54,370 nucleotides of DNA from Paenibacillus xylanivorans (GCF_001280595.1 NZ_LITU01000070.1:303269-357638); one strand, 5' to 3'; counted from the stretch's first letter, positions 24,099 to 32,741 are shown. Made by a program: numbers and translations. Notes: generated by a model from the sequence alone, not told the origin.

Positions 24099-25373
24099 TT
24101 AACGCTGTAACTCCCGCTCAACACGGTGAACCGTATCGGGCCAGACCTGCTCTGGGTTGGCATTTTGCTTCGCAATATCATTCAGCCGCCGAGTAATGAT
24201 GTTGTGCACCGAAGGGTATCGTTCGCCAAAGAACGCTTCTGGCACATGCTGTGCCGATTCGGCAAATACAGGCCCTGTTGCCTGTCCGCCGAAGAAGGGC
24301 TCTTCTTCTTTCATCGCCGGTGTATCAAACACACCCGGTGCCGAAGGAAACAGGTTCAACGTTTTATACTGTTCAAGCTGGTTTTCCGGGCTTTGCAGCC
24401 ACTGGATGACTTCGAACGCTTCTTTTGGATGTTTGCTCGATTTCAAAATGGACAGGAATGACCCGCCGTTATTGCCATCTCCACCAGGAGCGCGGGCGAC
24501 CCGCCATTTGCCCGATGTATCCGGTGCGGCTTCCTGCAATACCTGCTTCATCCAGACCGCTCCCACAAAGGAAGCAATCTCACCATTATTCATCGCTGCG
24601 TTCCAGCCCGGGGTCCAGCCGTCTGCATTGGCGAGCAGCCCTTTTTGCTTGAAGGATACGGCGGTATCCCAGCTCTGCTTGACGAGTGGTGAATCCATGC
24701 CGATAAACGAGCCGTCCGGACGGAAATACCGTTCGGTTCCTTGCGACAACACTTGATTGTAAACGGTTCCAATATTGTCGGTTAGAAATACCTTGCCTCC
24801 GAACTTCTCTTTGATCTTTTCTCCGGCAGCAGAATAGGCATCCCAGTTGTTGATCTGGCGAGCCACTTCTTCAGGCTCGGAAGGCAATCCGGCCTCCTTA
24901 AACAGATCTGCACGGTAGAAGAGAGCTGTAGGTCCCGTATCCATGGGGAAGCCGATCATCTGCCCGTCCGGCGTAACGCCTTGCTTCCATTTCCAATCCA
25001 GATATTGGTCTTCGACGTCACCTGCGCCGAGATTATACAGATTATAGAAACGGTCCTCGCTGGGAAAGAGCTCCATGATCCAATCGTTCAATGCGACAAT
25101 GTCGGGCTCACCTGAGCGCGCAGCGAGTGTCGTTTTGAGTTTTGCCTTGAAATCACCACCGATTTTCTGTGCGGTCAGTTCAATATTGGGGAACTTTTCC
25201 TTGGCCTTGGCAATCAGCTTATCATCGATGGAACGGTTCCAGTACCATAATGTAAGCGTTACCTTTTTGTTGCTCACTGAATCGTTCTGTCCCGGCCAGA
25301 TGGAGCATCCGCTCACCAGCATGACACAGACTAGCAGAATGGCTGTCCAGCATGTTCTTTTCCGGCGGATCAT
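24099..25373 (-). CDS. Sugar-binding lipoprotein of an ABC importer
   Basis: Extracellular solute-binding protein, family 1, 424 residues. A lipoprotein signal peptide ends in the lipobox LVSGC (modified Cys near residue 23). The rest is a two-lobed periplasmic-binding fold with VTLTLWYWNRSID, then EPDIVALNDWIM and FPMDTGPTALFYRADLFKEA, typical of oligosaccharide binders. ATG 25373 with GGGGG upstream. First gene of the operon whose promoter must lie in 25374-25560. Anchored on the outer face of the membrane, it delivers substrate to the two downstream permeases. Confidence 0.9.
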   Translation of the reverse strand: MIRRKRTCWTAILLVCVMLVSGCSIWPGQNDSVSNKKVTLTLWYWNRSIDDKLIAKAKEKFPNIELTAQKIGGDFKAKLKTTLAARSGEPDIVALNDWIMELFPSEDRFYNLYNLGAGDVEDQYLDWKWKQGVTPDGQMIGFPMDTGPTALFYRADLFKEAGLPSEPEEVARQINNWDAYSAAGEKIKEKFGGKVFLTDNIGTVYNQVLSQGTERYFRPDGSFIGMDSPLVKQSWDTAVSFKQKGLLANADGWTPGWNAAMNNGEIASFVGAVWMKQVLQEAAPDTSGKWRVARAPGGDGNNGGSFLSILKSSKHPKEAFEVIQWLQSPENQLEQYKTLNLFPSAPGVFDTPAMKEEEPFFGGQATGPVFAESAQHVPEAFFGERYPSVHNIITRRLNDIAKQNANPEQVWPDTVHRVERELQR

Positions 25374-25696
25374 GTGATAACCCCCTCATCGTTAAGTTCG
25401 AGGCATGAAGTGCGATGGACTACAACATAAGTGTATGAGCAGTTTATAAACTCATACCCAATATTCCTGAAATGAAACACAAATTTGTGTCGGTTACGTA
25501 TCATAAATTTATTAGTTACTTTAAAAACAAAAGTTACTTGACACAATATAATTTTTATTTTAAACTTGCTTACATAAAGTAACTAATGATGATGACAATA
25601 ATATAGATACGTATGGTATGCCGTTCAGTGATCCATTTTTCGTCTGGATGCGAATCAATTCATAATCAAAGATAGCTTAACAGGAGGAACTTACTA
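25374..25696. other. Divergent promoter region (sugar ABC operon / ribA-like gene)
   Basis: About 320 A+T-rich bases. It holds the plus-strand promoter and operator-like repeats of the cyclohydrolase gene (listed separately). AGTTACTT occurs twice directly (25515-25522 and 25532-25539) and once inverted (AAGTAACT, 25577-25584). The minus-strand promoter of the sugar operon could not be fixed. Confidence 0.5.
25538..25590 (+). promoter_or_regulatory. Promoter and operator of the ribA-like gene
   Basis: TTGACA (25538-25543), 17-base spacer, TAAACT (25561-25566). Around it TTACTTG (25534) and, 30 bases on, ACTTGCTTA (25564) with AAAGTAACTAATGATGAT after it. The same pattern with the same 30-base spacing occurs before the DoxX gene at 32542-32600, next to an HxlR regulator gene. 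Confidence 0.6.
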
Positions 25697-26464
25697 ATGA
25701 TTAATTCACATATTATTCAACTGCTTGCCCCCAAAATTCAGACTTTTCCGAGTGGAAAAGAATTCATATACCTCGTGGGTCCAATCAAACTTCCGGTGAA
25801 TCTCGATGGAGAGACACATACGTTCCAGTGGTACAGCTGGATGAAATCGGAGAAAGCCATGGAAAGTGGCGAATTGATCGAATCGCTTGCTACTGCCGAA
25901 CTGGCAGAACGCCAGCAATCCAGCGTATTAGTCTATGGAGACTTTGCCGAAGCGCAAGAAGCGCTGATTCGGATGCACAGCATCTGTCATACAGGCGATA
26001 TCTTTGGCAGCAAACGCTGTGACTGCGGCTTCCAGCTGGAGCAATCGATGAAGATGATTGCCGCCCACGGAGCAGGCGCACTGTTCTATCTGGCGAACCA
26101 TGAGGGCCGTGGCATCGGTCTGTTCAGCAAAGCGATGGCATACCTGCTGCAAGAAGAAGGTCTGGATACCGTTGATGCCAACCTGCAACTTGGGTTCACA
26201 GACGATGCTCGTAATTATGATGATGCCATTGCCGTATTGCGTGCGCTTCGTTCAGCACCCGTTACATTGATCACCAACAATCCACGCAAGCTTGCTGCTT
26301 TGCAGGAAGCGGGACTGAATGTGGGTGGACGTGTGCCGCTGTGGGGAGATCGTTCGTCCTTCAACGAAAAATATTTGCAGACCAAAGTGAGCCGTTCCGG
26401 TCACTTGGCAGAGAATGATGGCTGGGCTGGAGAAGAAACCTTGCTTCCGCATGCCCAGGCTTAA
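25697..26464 (+). CDS. GTP cyclohydrolase II-like protein
   Basis: Stand-alone RibA-type enzyme, which opens GTP to the pyrimidine precursor of riboflavin. 255 residues: about 75 extra residues, then the cyclohydrolase domain. The Zn cysteines are visible: C97, C108 and C110 in HSICHTGDIFGSKRCDCGFQ. Also present are EGRGIGL, DANLQLGFTDDARNYDDA and LITNNPRKL. The usual YxRQEGRGIGL is altered to YLANHEGRGIGL with one extra residue, so the activity may be changed. There is no ribB, ribD or ribE beside it, so it is not the housekeeping rib operon. RBS CAGGAGG. Its promoter resembles that of the DoxX gene near the HxlR regulator, suggesting a stress-linked role. Confidence 0.83.
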   Translation: MINSHIIQLLAPKIQTFPSGKEFIYLVGPIKLPVNLDGETHTFQWYSWMKSEKAMESGELIESLATAELAERQQSSVLVYGDFAEAQEALIRMHSICHTGDIFGSKRCDCGFQLEQSMKMIAAHGAGALFYLANHEGRGIGLFSKAMAYLLQEEGLDTVDANLQLGFTDDARNYDDAIAVLRALRSAPVTLITNNPRKLAALQEAGLNVGGRVPLWGDRSSFNEKYLQTKVSRSGHLAENDGWAGEETLLPHAQA

Positions 26465-26544
26465 AAGGATGAACCTGATGGATCATTCAGCATGATTTTG
26501 CCATGAAGTCTGTTTGTAATACTGTTCAATAGACAGGACAATTT

Positions 26545-26593
26545 AAGCTGTTCGTGTATGCTCCTTCCAGGGTATACATGAACAGCTTTTTTT
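26545..26593 (+). terminator. Terminator after the ribA-like gene
   Basis: AAGCTGTTC pairs with GAACAGCTT, with a second inner stem (GTGTATG / GTATACAT), followed by seven T. It isolates glpP from the upstream gene. Confidence 0.85.
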
Positions 26594-26718
26594 GAGTTTA
26601 GAGCGTGAAACGGTCCAGTCTTACGCCAAGAAATTATTTTTCAACCTTGACTTCGCTTGCTGTTCACACCATACGAACTATACAATATAGGCATCTGATT
26701 TATGCGGGAGGAACGAGG

Positions 26719-27297
26719 GTGCCATTTGAGGGACAATATGTGTTACCGGCTGCCAAGAGCATGAAGCAGTTCGAAGCAATGATTGAAGGCCCTTACACCT
26801 ATGGGGTTATGCTGGATACGCACATGGCTCAGCTTCACAGTCTGATTGAGGAAGGGCGGCGGCGTGACAAGAAAATATTACTGCACGCCGATCTGGTACA
26901 GGGACTGAAAAACGATGAATATGCCGCGGAGTATTTATGCCAGCATATTCGCCCGGCAGGACTGATCTCGACGCGAGCCAGTGTAATTCAGAAGGCAAAG
27001 CAGAAAGGGATTACAGCCATTCAGCGCGTTTTTCTGCTGGATACAAATGCGCTGGAGAAAAGTTATCTTTTGCTGTCCAAGACCCAGCCGGATTATATTG
27101 AAGTACTGCCTGGTGTTATCCCGCATATTATTGCAGAAGTATCTATACGGACAGGTATCCCCATCATTGCAGGCGGGTTGATCCGCTCACCCGAAGAGGT
27201 TGAGCTGGCGCTGGAAGCCGGAGCTACCGCAGTAACCACTTCCAACATGGACCTGATTCGGCACTACAAGAAATCGCATACAGAATATAAGCAGTAA
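26719..27297 (+). CDS. glpP: Glycerol-3-phosphate-responsive antiterminator GlpP
   Basis: RNA-binding antiterminator that, with glycerol-3-phosphate bound, lets transcription pass the leader terminator of glp genes. 192 residues, the length of the B. subtilis protein, with a TIM-barrel-like sequence: LLHADLVQGLKNDEYAAEYL, GLISTRASVIQKAKQKGI, DYIEVLPGV and PIIAGGLIRSPEEVE, all typical of the family. I chose the GTG at 26719: GGAGG lies 7 bases upstream, and the longer frame to 26605 adds residues with no family match. It precedes glpK by 23 bases. Confidence 0.93.
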   Translation: MPFEGQYVLPAAKSMKQFEAMIEGPYTYGVMLDTHMAQLHSLIEEGRRRDKKILLHADLVQGLKNDEYAAEYLCQHIRPAGLISTRASVIQKAKQKGITAIQRVFLLDTNALEKSYLLLSKTQPDYIEVLPGVIPHIIAEVSIRTGIPIIAGGLIRSPEEVELALEAGATAVTTSNMDLIRHYKKSHTEYKQ

Positions 27298-27320
27298 TCC
27301 CACAACAGGAGGTTGTCTGT

Positions 27321-28808
27321 ATGGAAAAATATATATTGGCTCTTGATCAGGGGACGACGAGTTCCCGGGCTATTCTGTTTAACCGGAGCGGGGAGATTGT
27401 GCATATTGCACAGCAGGAATTTCCGCAGTACTTTCCCAAGCCGGGCTGGGTGGAGCAGAACGCCAATGAAATTTGGAGCTCCATTCTGGCGGTGATGGCT
27501 TCATGTCTGGCCGAAAGTGGAATCAAGCCGGTTCAGATTGCCGGTATCGGCATTACGAATCAGCGGGAAACGGTTGTGGTATGGGACAAAGAGACGGGGC
27601 GGCCCATCTATAATGCAGTAGTTTGGCAGTCGAGACAAACGGCTGATATTTGTGATGAGTTGAAAGCGAAGGGACTGGGTGACCTTTTTCATCGCAAAAC
27701 GGGACTGCTCATTGACCCTTACTTCTCGGGAACCAAGGTAAAGTGGATTCTGGATCATGTGCCTGGTGCCCGGGAGCGTGCAGAGAAGGGTGAACTCCTG
27801 TTTGGTACGATCGATAGCTGGCTAATCTGGAAGCTGAGCGGCGGTACACATGTCACCGATGTATCCAATGCTTCCCGCACCTTAATGTACAACATCTATG
27901 ATCTGCAATGGGATGAGGAATTGCTGCAGATTCTGGACATTCCCAAAGCGATGCTGCCGGAGGTGCACGGTTCATCTGAGGTGTACGCACATACGGTTGA
28001 ATATCACTTCTTCGGTCATCGGATTCCGATTGCCGGAGCAGCAGGAGATCAGCAGTCGGCATTATTTGGTCAGGGCTGTTACACAAAGGGAAGCATGAAA
28101 AATACGTACGGGACCGGATGTTTCATGCTCATGAATACCGGAGAACAGCCGGTGCAGTCCCACCATGGGCTAATCACAACCATTGCCTGGGGAATGAATG
28201 GCAAGATCGAGTATGCCCTGGAAGGCAGCATCTTTGTTGCAGGTTCAGCAGTACAGTGGCTGCGTGATGGCTTAAGGATGCTTCGTTCCTCCAAAGATAG
28301 TGAGGAGTATGCAGCACGCGTACCCTCTACAGATGGCGTTTATATGGTGCCAGCATTTGTGGGTCTGGGAAGCCCTTATTGGGACAGTGAGGTTAAGGGA
28401 GCGGTGTTTGGCTTGACGCGAGGAACGACCAAAGAACACTTTATCCGTGCAACTCTGGAAGCGCTGGCGTATCAGACCAAGGATGTACTGGCGGCAATGG
28501 AATCCGATTCAGGTATTCCGGTGAATGCCTTGCGCGTGGATGGGGGAGCAGCGGCTAATGATTTTCTGATGCAATTCCAGAGTGACATTCTGAATATTCC
28601 TGTTGAGCGTCCCACTGTGAACGAAACGACGGCATTAGGTGCGGCTTATCTGGCAGGACTTGCAGTTGGGTATTGGAATAGCGCTGAAGAATTGGCGGAT
28701 CACGAGAATACGGAGCGTATCTTCCATCCAGTTATGGCTGAAGAAGAGCGAACAGAACTGTATGCAGGGTGGCAACGTGCGGTGAAGGCAGCGATGGTCT
28801 TTAAATGA
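27321..28808 (+). CDS. glpK: Glycerol kinase
   Basis: Phosphorylates glycerol to sn-glycerol-3-phosphate with ATP, cytosolic. FGGY kinase, 495 residues, near the family length. The N-terminal phosphate loop LALDQGTTSSRAILF is typical, with GIGITNQRETVVVWD and FGTIDSWLIWKLSGG. The C-terminal domain has RVDGGAAANDFLMQFQSDIL (FGGY signature 2). The region VEYHFFGHRIPIAG contains the histidine that in Bacilli is phosphorylated by HPr, so it may be under PTS control. RBS AGGAGG before ATG 27321. No glpF is present between glpP and glpK, unlike B. subtilis. Confidence 0.97.
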   Translation: MEKYILALDQGTTSSRAILFNRSGEIVHIAQQEFPQYFPKPGWVEQNANEIWSSILAVMASCLAESGIKPVQIAGIGITNQRETVVVWDKETGRPIYNAVVWQSRQTADICDELKAKGLGDLFHRKTGLLIDPYFSGTKVKWILDHVPGARERAEKGELLFGTIDSWLIWKLSGGTHVTDVSNASRTLMYNIYDLQWDEELLQILDIPKAMLPEVHGSSEVYAHTVEYHFFGHRIPIAGAAGDQQSALFGQGCYTKGSMKNTYGTGCFMLMNTGEQPVQSHHGLITTIAWGMNGKIEYALEGSIFVAGSAVQWLRDGLRMLRSSKDSEEYAARVPSTDGVYMVPAFVGLGSPYWDSEVKGAVFGLTRGTTKEHFIRATLEALAYQTKDVLAAMESDSGIPVNALRVDGGAAANDFLMQFQSDILNIPVERPTVNETTALGAAYLAGLAVGYWNSAEELADHENTERIFHPVMAEEERTELYAGWQRAVKAAMVFK

Positions 28809-29200
28809 GTGGAGAGTACGTGAAATGGACATTTGTACTTTTTCGTTAAACTTATACAATAAATGATATTTATTGGTGGAAAATGATGCATAACTTACAG
28901 GGGTTATTTTCCTGGAGAAGAGAAAACATATACCCACTATAAGGAAAAATAAATGATTAGTGGATCAGCTTGAAATTCCATCCGCAGGCAGAACAACTTT
29001 TTGAATTTTTTTTGAATAATGTGTCATTTCAGGCCTTCACGCCGCCGGAAATGTGTGATAGGATTAAGGCACAAGTTAAAAAAATGATGTCTGGAGATCG
29101 GGAGAGACCACGTACCGCTCAGCAATTGCTGCAGCGAATGACGTGGTCTTTTTTTGTGCTTTTGTGGGTAAAACAAAGGTAATGAATGGGAGGAATCGGG
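28809..29200. other. glpD leader region
   Basis: About 390 bases between glpK and glpD with a likely promoter (TTGTAC 28833-28838, 16-base spacer, TACAAT 28855-28860) and a long leader ending in a terminator. A 70-codon TTG-started frame (28970-29182) is open through the leader and looks moderately protein-like, but it has no ribosome site and reads through the terminator, so I do not call a gene. Confidence 0.55.
29106..29155 (+). promoter_or_regulatory. GlpP-type leader terminator/antiterminator of glpD
   Basis: Stem GACCACGT / ACGTGGTC around an inner CGCT / AGCG pair, followed by a T7 run, placed about 45 bases before the glpD start. In B. subtilis glpD expression depends on GlpP reading through a leader terminator; glpP lies two genes upstream here, so the same control is inferred. 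Confidence 0.8.
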
Positions 29201-30859
29201 ATGACAGCATCGTTCTCGGCAGAAAAGCGTACCGAATATCTGGATCGAATGGCGAATGCACATTTTGACATATTGATTATTGGCGGAGGAATCACGGGTG
29301 CTGGCATTGCACTGGATGCAGCATCCCGCGGATTAAAGACAGCACTGGTGGAAATGCAGGATTTTGCGGCAGGCACCTCCAGTCGCTCTACCAAGCTGGT
29401 GCATGGCGGTCTGCGGTATCTGAAGCAGTTTGAAGTGAAGATGGTGGCTGAGGTGGGGCGGGAGCGAGCGGTGGTGTACGAGAATGGGCCGCATGTGACG
29501 ACACCCGAACCGATGCTGCTTCCCATCTATACGGCAGGCACGTTTGGCCGCTTCAGCACATCCATTGGCCTGATGGTGTACGACCGGCTTGCCGGAGTAA
29601 AGCGCAGTGAACGACGTCAAATGTTAAATGCCGGAGCTGTCTCGGACAGTGAGCCTTTGCTGCGCAAGGAGGGGCTACTGGGTGGTGGACGCTATGTGGA
29701 GTACCGGACGGATGATGCCCGGCTTACCATTGAAGTGATGAAGGAAGCAGTACGGCGCGGCGCACAGGCAACCAACTATGTAAAGGCAGCCGCATTCCTG
29801 AAGGAGAATGGGGTGATTGCAGGCATTCAGGCGGTGGACCAGATTAGCGGTCAATCTTATGATCTGCGGGCAACCAAAGTGATTAATGCATCCGGTCCAT
29901 GGGTGGATGAGCTGCGCAAGATCGATGGGTCCCGCCAAGGCAAAACATTGCAGATGACCAAAGGTATTCATCTGGTATTCGACGGCACACGTTTCCCGTT
30001 AAGGCAGGCCGTATATTTTGATACACCGGATGGACGAATGGTCTTTGCTGTTCCGCGGGATGGGAAAACCTATGTAGGAACCACAGATACCGTCTTTGAA
30101 GATGATCCCGCACACCCGTTAATCTCCCAGGCAGATCGGGATTATGTCATTGATGCCGTCAACGGAATGTTCCCGGACGTACGGATTCGTGCCGAGGATG
30201 TGGAGTCCGGTTGGGCGGGTGTACGTCCTCTTATTCATGAAGAAGGCAAGGGGCCTTCTGAAATTTCACGCAAGGATGAAGTCTGGGTAGCCCCTTCGGG
30301 GTTGATTACAATTGCCGGGGGCAAATTAACCGGGTATCGCAAAATGGCCGAGATGGTTGTTGATCTGGCTGCCCGCCAGTTGGAGCAGGAGACGGGAAGA
30401 TCCGTTGAGCCATGTATAACGAAAGAGATGCCAATCTCCGGAGGCCATGTTGGCGGTTCCACTGGATTTGGTACGTATGCTGAACGCAAGATCAAGGACG
30501 GGGTCTCACTGGGACTCGACCGATCTGCTGCGGAGCGATTAGCCCGTAGGTATGGTTCCAATGTGGATGCACTGTACGAGCGAATGCCTGATCCGCGGGC
30601 AAAGGCCGAGCTGCATGGTCTGCCGCAGGAACTGCTCCTGATGCTGAGTTATGCCATCGACGAGGAGATGGCTGTAACACCGGCAGACTTTTTTGTGAGA
30701 CGCACCGGTGACCTGTTTTTCCGCATTGATGAAGTCCGTCAGTATAAGGCAGCGGTGATTCAGTATATGGCTGAACGCATGGATTGGCCTGAGGAGCAAG
30801 CCACGTGGTTTACGCAGGAGCTGGATCAGTTACTCTTGGAAGCATCGGGCCAAATTTAA
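29201..30859 (+). CDS. glpD: Aerobic glycerol-3-phosphate dehydrogenase (FAD)
   Basis: Membrane-associated flavoenzyme oxidising glycerol-3-phosphate to dihydroxyacetone phosphate and passing electrons to quinone. About 552 residues. FAD-binding GXGXXG in ILIIGGGITGAGIALDAASRG, then SSRSTKLVHGGLRYLKQFE, family signature, and GLITIAGGKLTGYRKMAEMV near residue 380, then a C-terminal helical domain. I chose ATG 29201 with GGGAGG 7 bases upstream; an ATG at 29186 in the same frame is the alternative. Controlled by the GlpP-type leader. It links glycerol use to the respiratory chain, including the cytochrome bd encoded upstream. Confidence 0.95.
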   Translation: MTASFSAEKRTEYLDRMANAHFDILIIGGGITGAGIALDAASRGLKTALVEMQDFAAGTSSRSTKLVHGGLRYLKQFEVKMVAEVGRERAVVYENGPHVTTPEPMLLPIYTAGTFGRFSTSIGLMVYDRLAGVKRSERRQMLNAGAVSDSEPLLRKEGLLGGGRYVEYRTDDARLTIEVMKEAVRRGAQATNYVKAAAFLKENGVIAGIQAVDQISGQSYDLRATKVINASGPWVDELRKIDGSRQGKTLQMTKGIHLVFDGTRFPLRQAVYFDTPDGRMVFAVPRDGKTYVGTTDTVFEDDPAHPLISQADRDYVIDAVNGMFPDVRIRAEDVESGWAGVRPLIHEEGKGPSEISRKDEVWVAPSGLITIAGGKLTGYRKMAEMVVDLAARQLEQETGRSVEPCITKEMPISGGHVGGSTGFGTYAERKIKDGVSLGLDRSAAERLARRYGSNVDALYERMPDPRAKAELHGLPQELLLMLSYAIDEEMAVTPADFFVRRTGDLFFRIDEVRQYKAAVIQYMAERMDWPEEQATWFTQELDQLLLEASGQI

Positions 30860-30927
30860 TGCAGGATTTCGCATCTGGGGGTCGAATGGAACATGTAAGC
30901 GTGTAACAAGGAGAGGGGATCACATCT

Positions 30928-31932
30928 ATGACATTACAGATTGGAATCATTGGAACAGGTTGGTTCAGCAAGGTACATGCAGATATTCTGGCACGAATGG
31001 AAGGCGTTCGTGTAGCAGCTGTTTGTGGAACAACGCTGGAGAAGGCGGAGGCCATGGCTTCCGTCTATGATGCTGTTGGCTACGGTGAACTTGAACATAT
31101 GCTGGATGGTGAAAAGCTGGATGCGGTCTATATCTGTGTGCCTCCGATGTCTCACGGCTCGATTGAAGCTGAATTGATTCGCCGGGGTATCCCGTTCCTG
31201 GTGGAGAAACCGTTGAGTACAGGCATGGATATTCCTCGTCAGGTGCTGGATCAGGTACAGAAGTCCGGATTATTGACGTCCGTAGGCTATCATTTCCGTT
31301 ATCAGGAGGCTGCACAGGTACTGCAACAAGCGATGCAGGAGCAGACCGTCGGCATGGCGCTTGGACGCTGGATGGGTGGAATGCCGGGAGTCGCCTGGTG
31401 GCGTCGTCAGGACGGTTCTGGAGGGCAATTTGTGGAACAGACGACCCATATCGTGGATTTGCTGCGGTATTGTGCTGGCGAAGTGACAGAGGTATATGCA
31501 GTAGCGGCCCAGCGTAGCATGCATGAGAAACATGAACATGTCACGGTAGCTGATGTAGCGAATGTAACGCTTAAGTTGGAGAGTGGGGCCATCGCAAGCA
31601 TTGCCAACACTTGCCTGCTGCCAGATGGTGAGGGCGGCGCAGGGCTCCAGTTCTACACGGATGCCGGAGTCTGGGATTGGACGCCTGAACGTCTTCTTCT
31701 GCCAAGTGCTGCCCCTCATGCGATGGCAGGTCTGGAGATACCAGCTGGGCATAACCCGTATGAGCGGGAAAATGAAGCATTCATTCATGCCCTTCGTACC
31801 GGAGATCGTTCACGGATTTTGTCCGATTATGCGGATGCCTGCCGTACACAGGAGATTACAACGGCCGCATTGGTTTCGGCAGATTCGGGATTGCCGGTAC
31901 AGCTTCAGCGCTCTAAACATCTCTCTCATTAA
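30928..31932 (+). CDS. Gfo/Idh/MocA-family oxidoreductase
   Basis: NAD(P)-dependent sugar or inositol dehydrogenase-like protein, 334 residues. The N-terminal Rossmann fold starts with IGIIGTGWFSKVHADILARM. The signature PFLVEKPLS carries the family lysine (E-K-P), and GYHFRYQEAAQ follows. The C-terminal half is the alpha/beta domain with the conserved GGGxFVEQTTHIVDLLRY-type segment (here GSGGQFVEQTTHIVDLLRYC). RBS GGAGAGG before ATG 30928. It lies 70 bases after glpD and may be co-transcribed. Substrate unknown. A strong terminator follows. Confidence 0.9.
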   Translation: MTLQIGIIGTGWFSKVHADILARMEGVRVAAVCGTTLEKAEAMASVYDAVGYGELEHMLDGEKLDAVYICVPPMSHGSIEAELIRRGIPFLVEKPLSTGMDIPRQVLDQVQKSGLLTSVGYHFRYQEAAQVLQQAMQEQTVGMALGRWMGGMPGVAWWRRQDGSGGQFVEQTTHIVDLLRYCAGEVTEVYAVAAQRSMHEKHEHVTVADVANVTLKLESGAIASIANTCLLPDGEGGAGLQFYTDAGVWDWTPERLLLPSAAPHAMAGLEIPAGHNPYERENEAFIHALRTGDRSRILSDYADACRTQEITTAALVSADSGLPVQLQRSKHLSH

Positions 31933-31967
31933 TTCTTATAACGTAACAAGAAATATAAATCCATGAA

Positions 31968-32019
31968 AAAGACGCCTGAATTGGACTGATCTGAAGATCA
32001 GTTCAATTCAGGCGTCTTT
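31968..32019. terminator. Bidirectional terminator
   Basis: A 25-base stem with one G-T wobble (left arm begins AAAGACGCCTGAATTG, right arm ends CAATTCAGGCGTCTTT) and a 2-base loop. It separates the plus-strand oxidoreductase gene from the convergent HxlR gene and can serve both. Confidence 0.9.
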
Positions 32020-32046
32020 ATGTTGAACATGAATCAGAATCTGGCT

Positions 32047-32382
32047 CTACGTAGACTGCTGCTGTTTCAACCAGTCTGAGGACCAGTTGTAGATCTGATT
32101 GATGACGGGTTCAATGGCTCTGCCTTTGGGCGTCAATTCATACTCTACGCGGGGCGGAATTTCAGGATACATATGCCGGGTTACGATACCTTCCATTTCC
32201 ATTTCCTTCAGACGTTCGGACAACAAACGACCGCTAATCGCCATTTCTGCTTCCAGCTCTGTGAATCGTTTGGGTCCGGATAACAGTTGGTACATAATCA
32301 GCAGCACCCACTTCTTACCGATGATATCCATGGCTTGAGTAATCAGACAGGGACTTGGCGATTTTACTTTTCTCAGCTTCAA
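32047..32382 (-). CDS. HxlR-family regulator
   Basis: Winged-helix dimeric regulator, about 111 residues. Sequence: AMDIIGKKWVLLIMYQLLSGPKRFTELEAEM (the typical HxlR start), then LLSERLKEMEMEGIVTRHMYPEIPPRVEYELT. There is one Cys, at residue 12 (SPSPC), where the redox-sensing members YodB, CatR and HypR of B. subtilis carry their key Cys, so sensing of quinones or other electrophiles is plausible. I chose the TTG at 32382: GAGGTG lies about 8 bases upstream. Minus-strand promoter: TATAAT at 32519-32524. Divergent from the DoxX gene, as catR/catD-like systems pair HxlR and DoxX proteins. Confidence 0.9.
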   Translation of the reverse strand: MKLRKVKSPSPCLITQAMDIIGKKWVLLIMYQLLSGPKRFTELEAEMAISGRLLSERLKEMEMEGIVTRHMYPEIPPRVEYELTPKGRAIEPVINQIYNWSSDWLKQQQST

Positions 32383-32541
32383 CGTGTTCACCTCGATTCA
32401 AGTATGGATGGATTTGTTCGTATATATAAAAGTACGTGGCTTTCTGCCGCTCTGACCAAAGTAAGGGACGAAGTCAACATGTTACTACAGATATTACTGT
32501 AACAAACCTTTTGTATGTATTATACACTAATCGTCAAAAAA

Positions 32542-32600
32542 TTACTTGAATAAATAATGTTATTATTATATACTCACTTCATAAAAGTAAGTTAATGATT
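32542..32600 (+). promoter_or_regulatory. DoxX gene promoter with HxlR-type operator
   Basis: TTGAAT (32546-32551), 17-base spacer, TATACT (32569-32574), then the inverted repeat CTCACTT-CATAA-AAGTAAG (32573-32591) at the start site. It aligns base for base in layout with the promoter of the ribA-like gene. Confidence 0.6.
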
Positions 32601-32663
32601 ATTAATATGTACAATATCAACACATACCAATTTCGTAGTGAAAATTGCTAATTTTTAAAATAG

Positions 32664-32678
32664 AGTTACGCTGTAACT
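32664..32678. promoter_or_regulatory. Perfect palindrome in the DoxX leader
   Basis: AGTTAC-GCT-GTAACT, a 6-base inverted repeat sharing the half site seen near the ribA-like promoter. Candidate operator. Confidence 0.4.
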
Positions 32679-32741
32679 TTTACATAGATCGTTTTATACA
32701 ACAGATGGATATGGACATTCATTTTCAGGAGGATTATACAT

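Larger units (their letters stand above)
32383..32741. other. HxlR/DoxX divergent promoter region
   Basis: About 360 A+T-rich bases. Contains the DoxX promoter and its operator-like repeats, the HxlR promoter, a perfect palindrome AGTTAC-GCT-GTAACT (32664-32678) and a GTTAC...GTAAC pair (32480-32504). The recurring half site GTTACTT/AAGTAAC suggests several regulator sites. Confidence 0.5.

Noticed and set aside
26605..26718. N-terminal extension of GlpP
   Set aside because: The strong GGAGG before GTG 26719 and the 192-residue family length fix the start further in.
28970..29182. Small gene in the glpD leader
   Set aside because: No ribosome site and the frame reads through the terminator; kept only as a low-interest observation.
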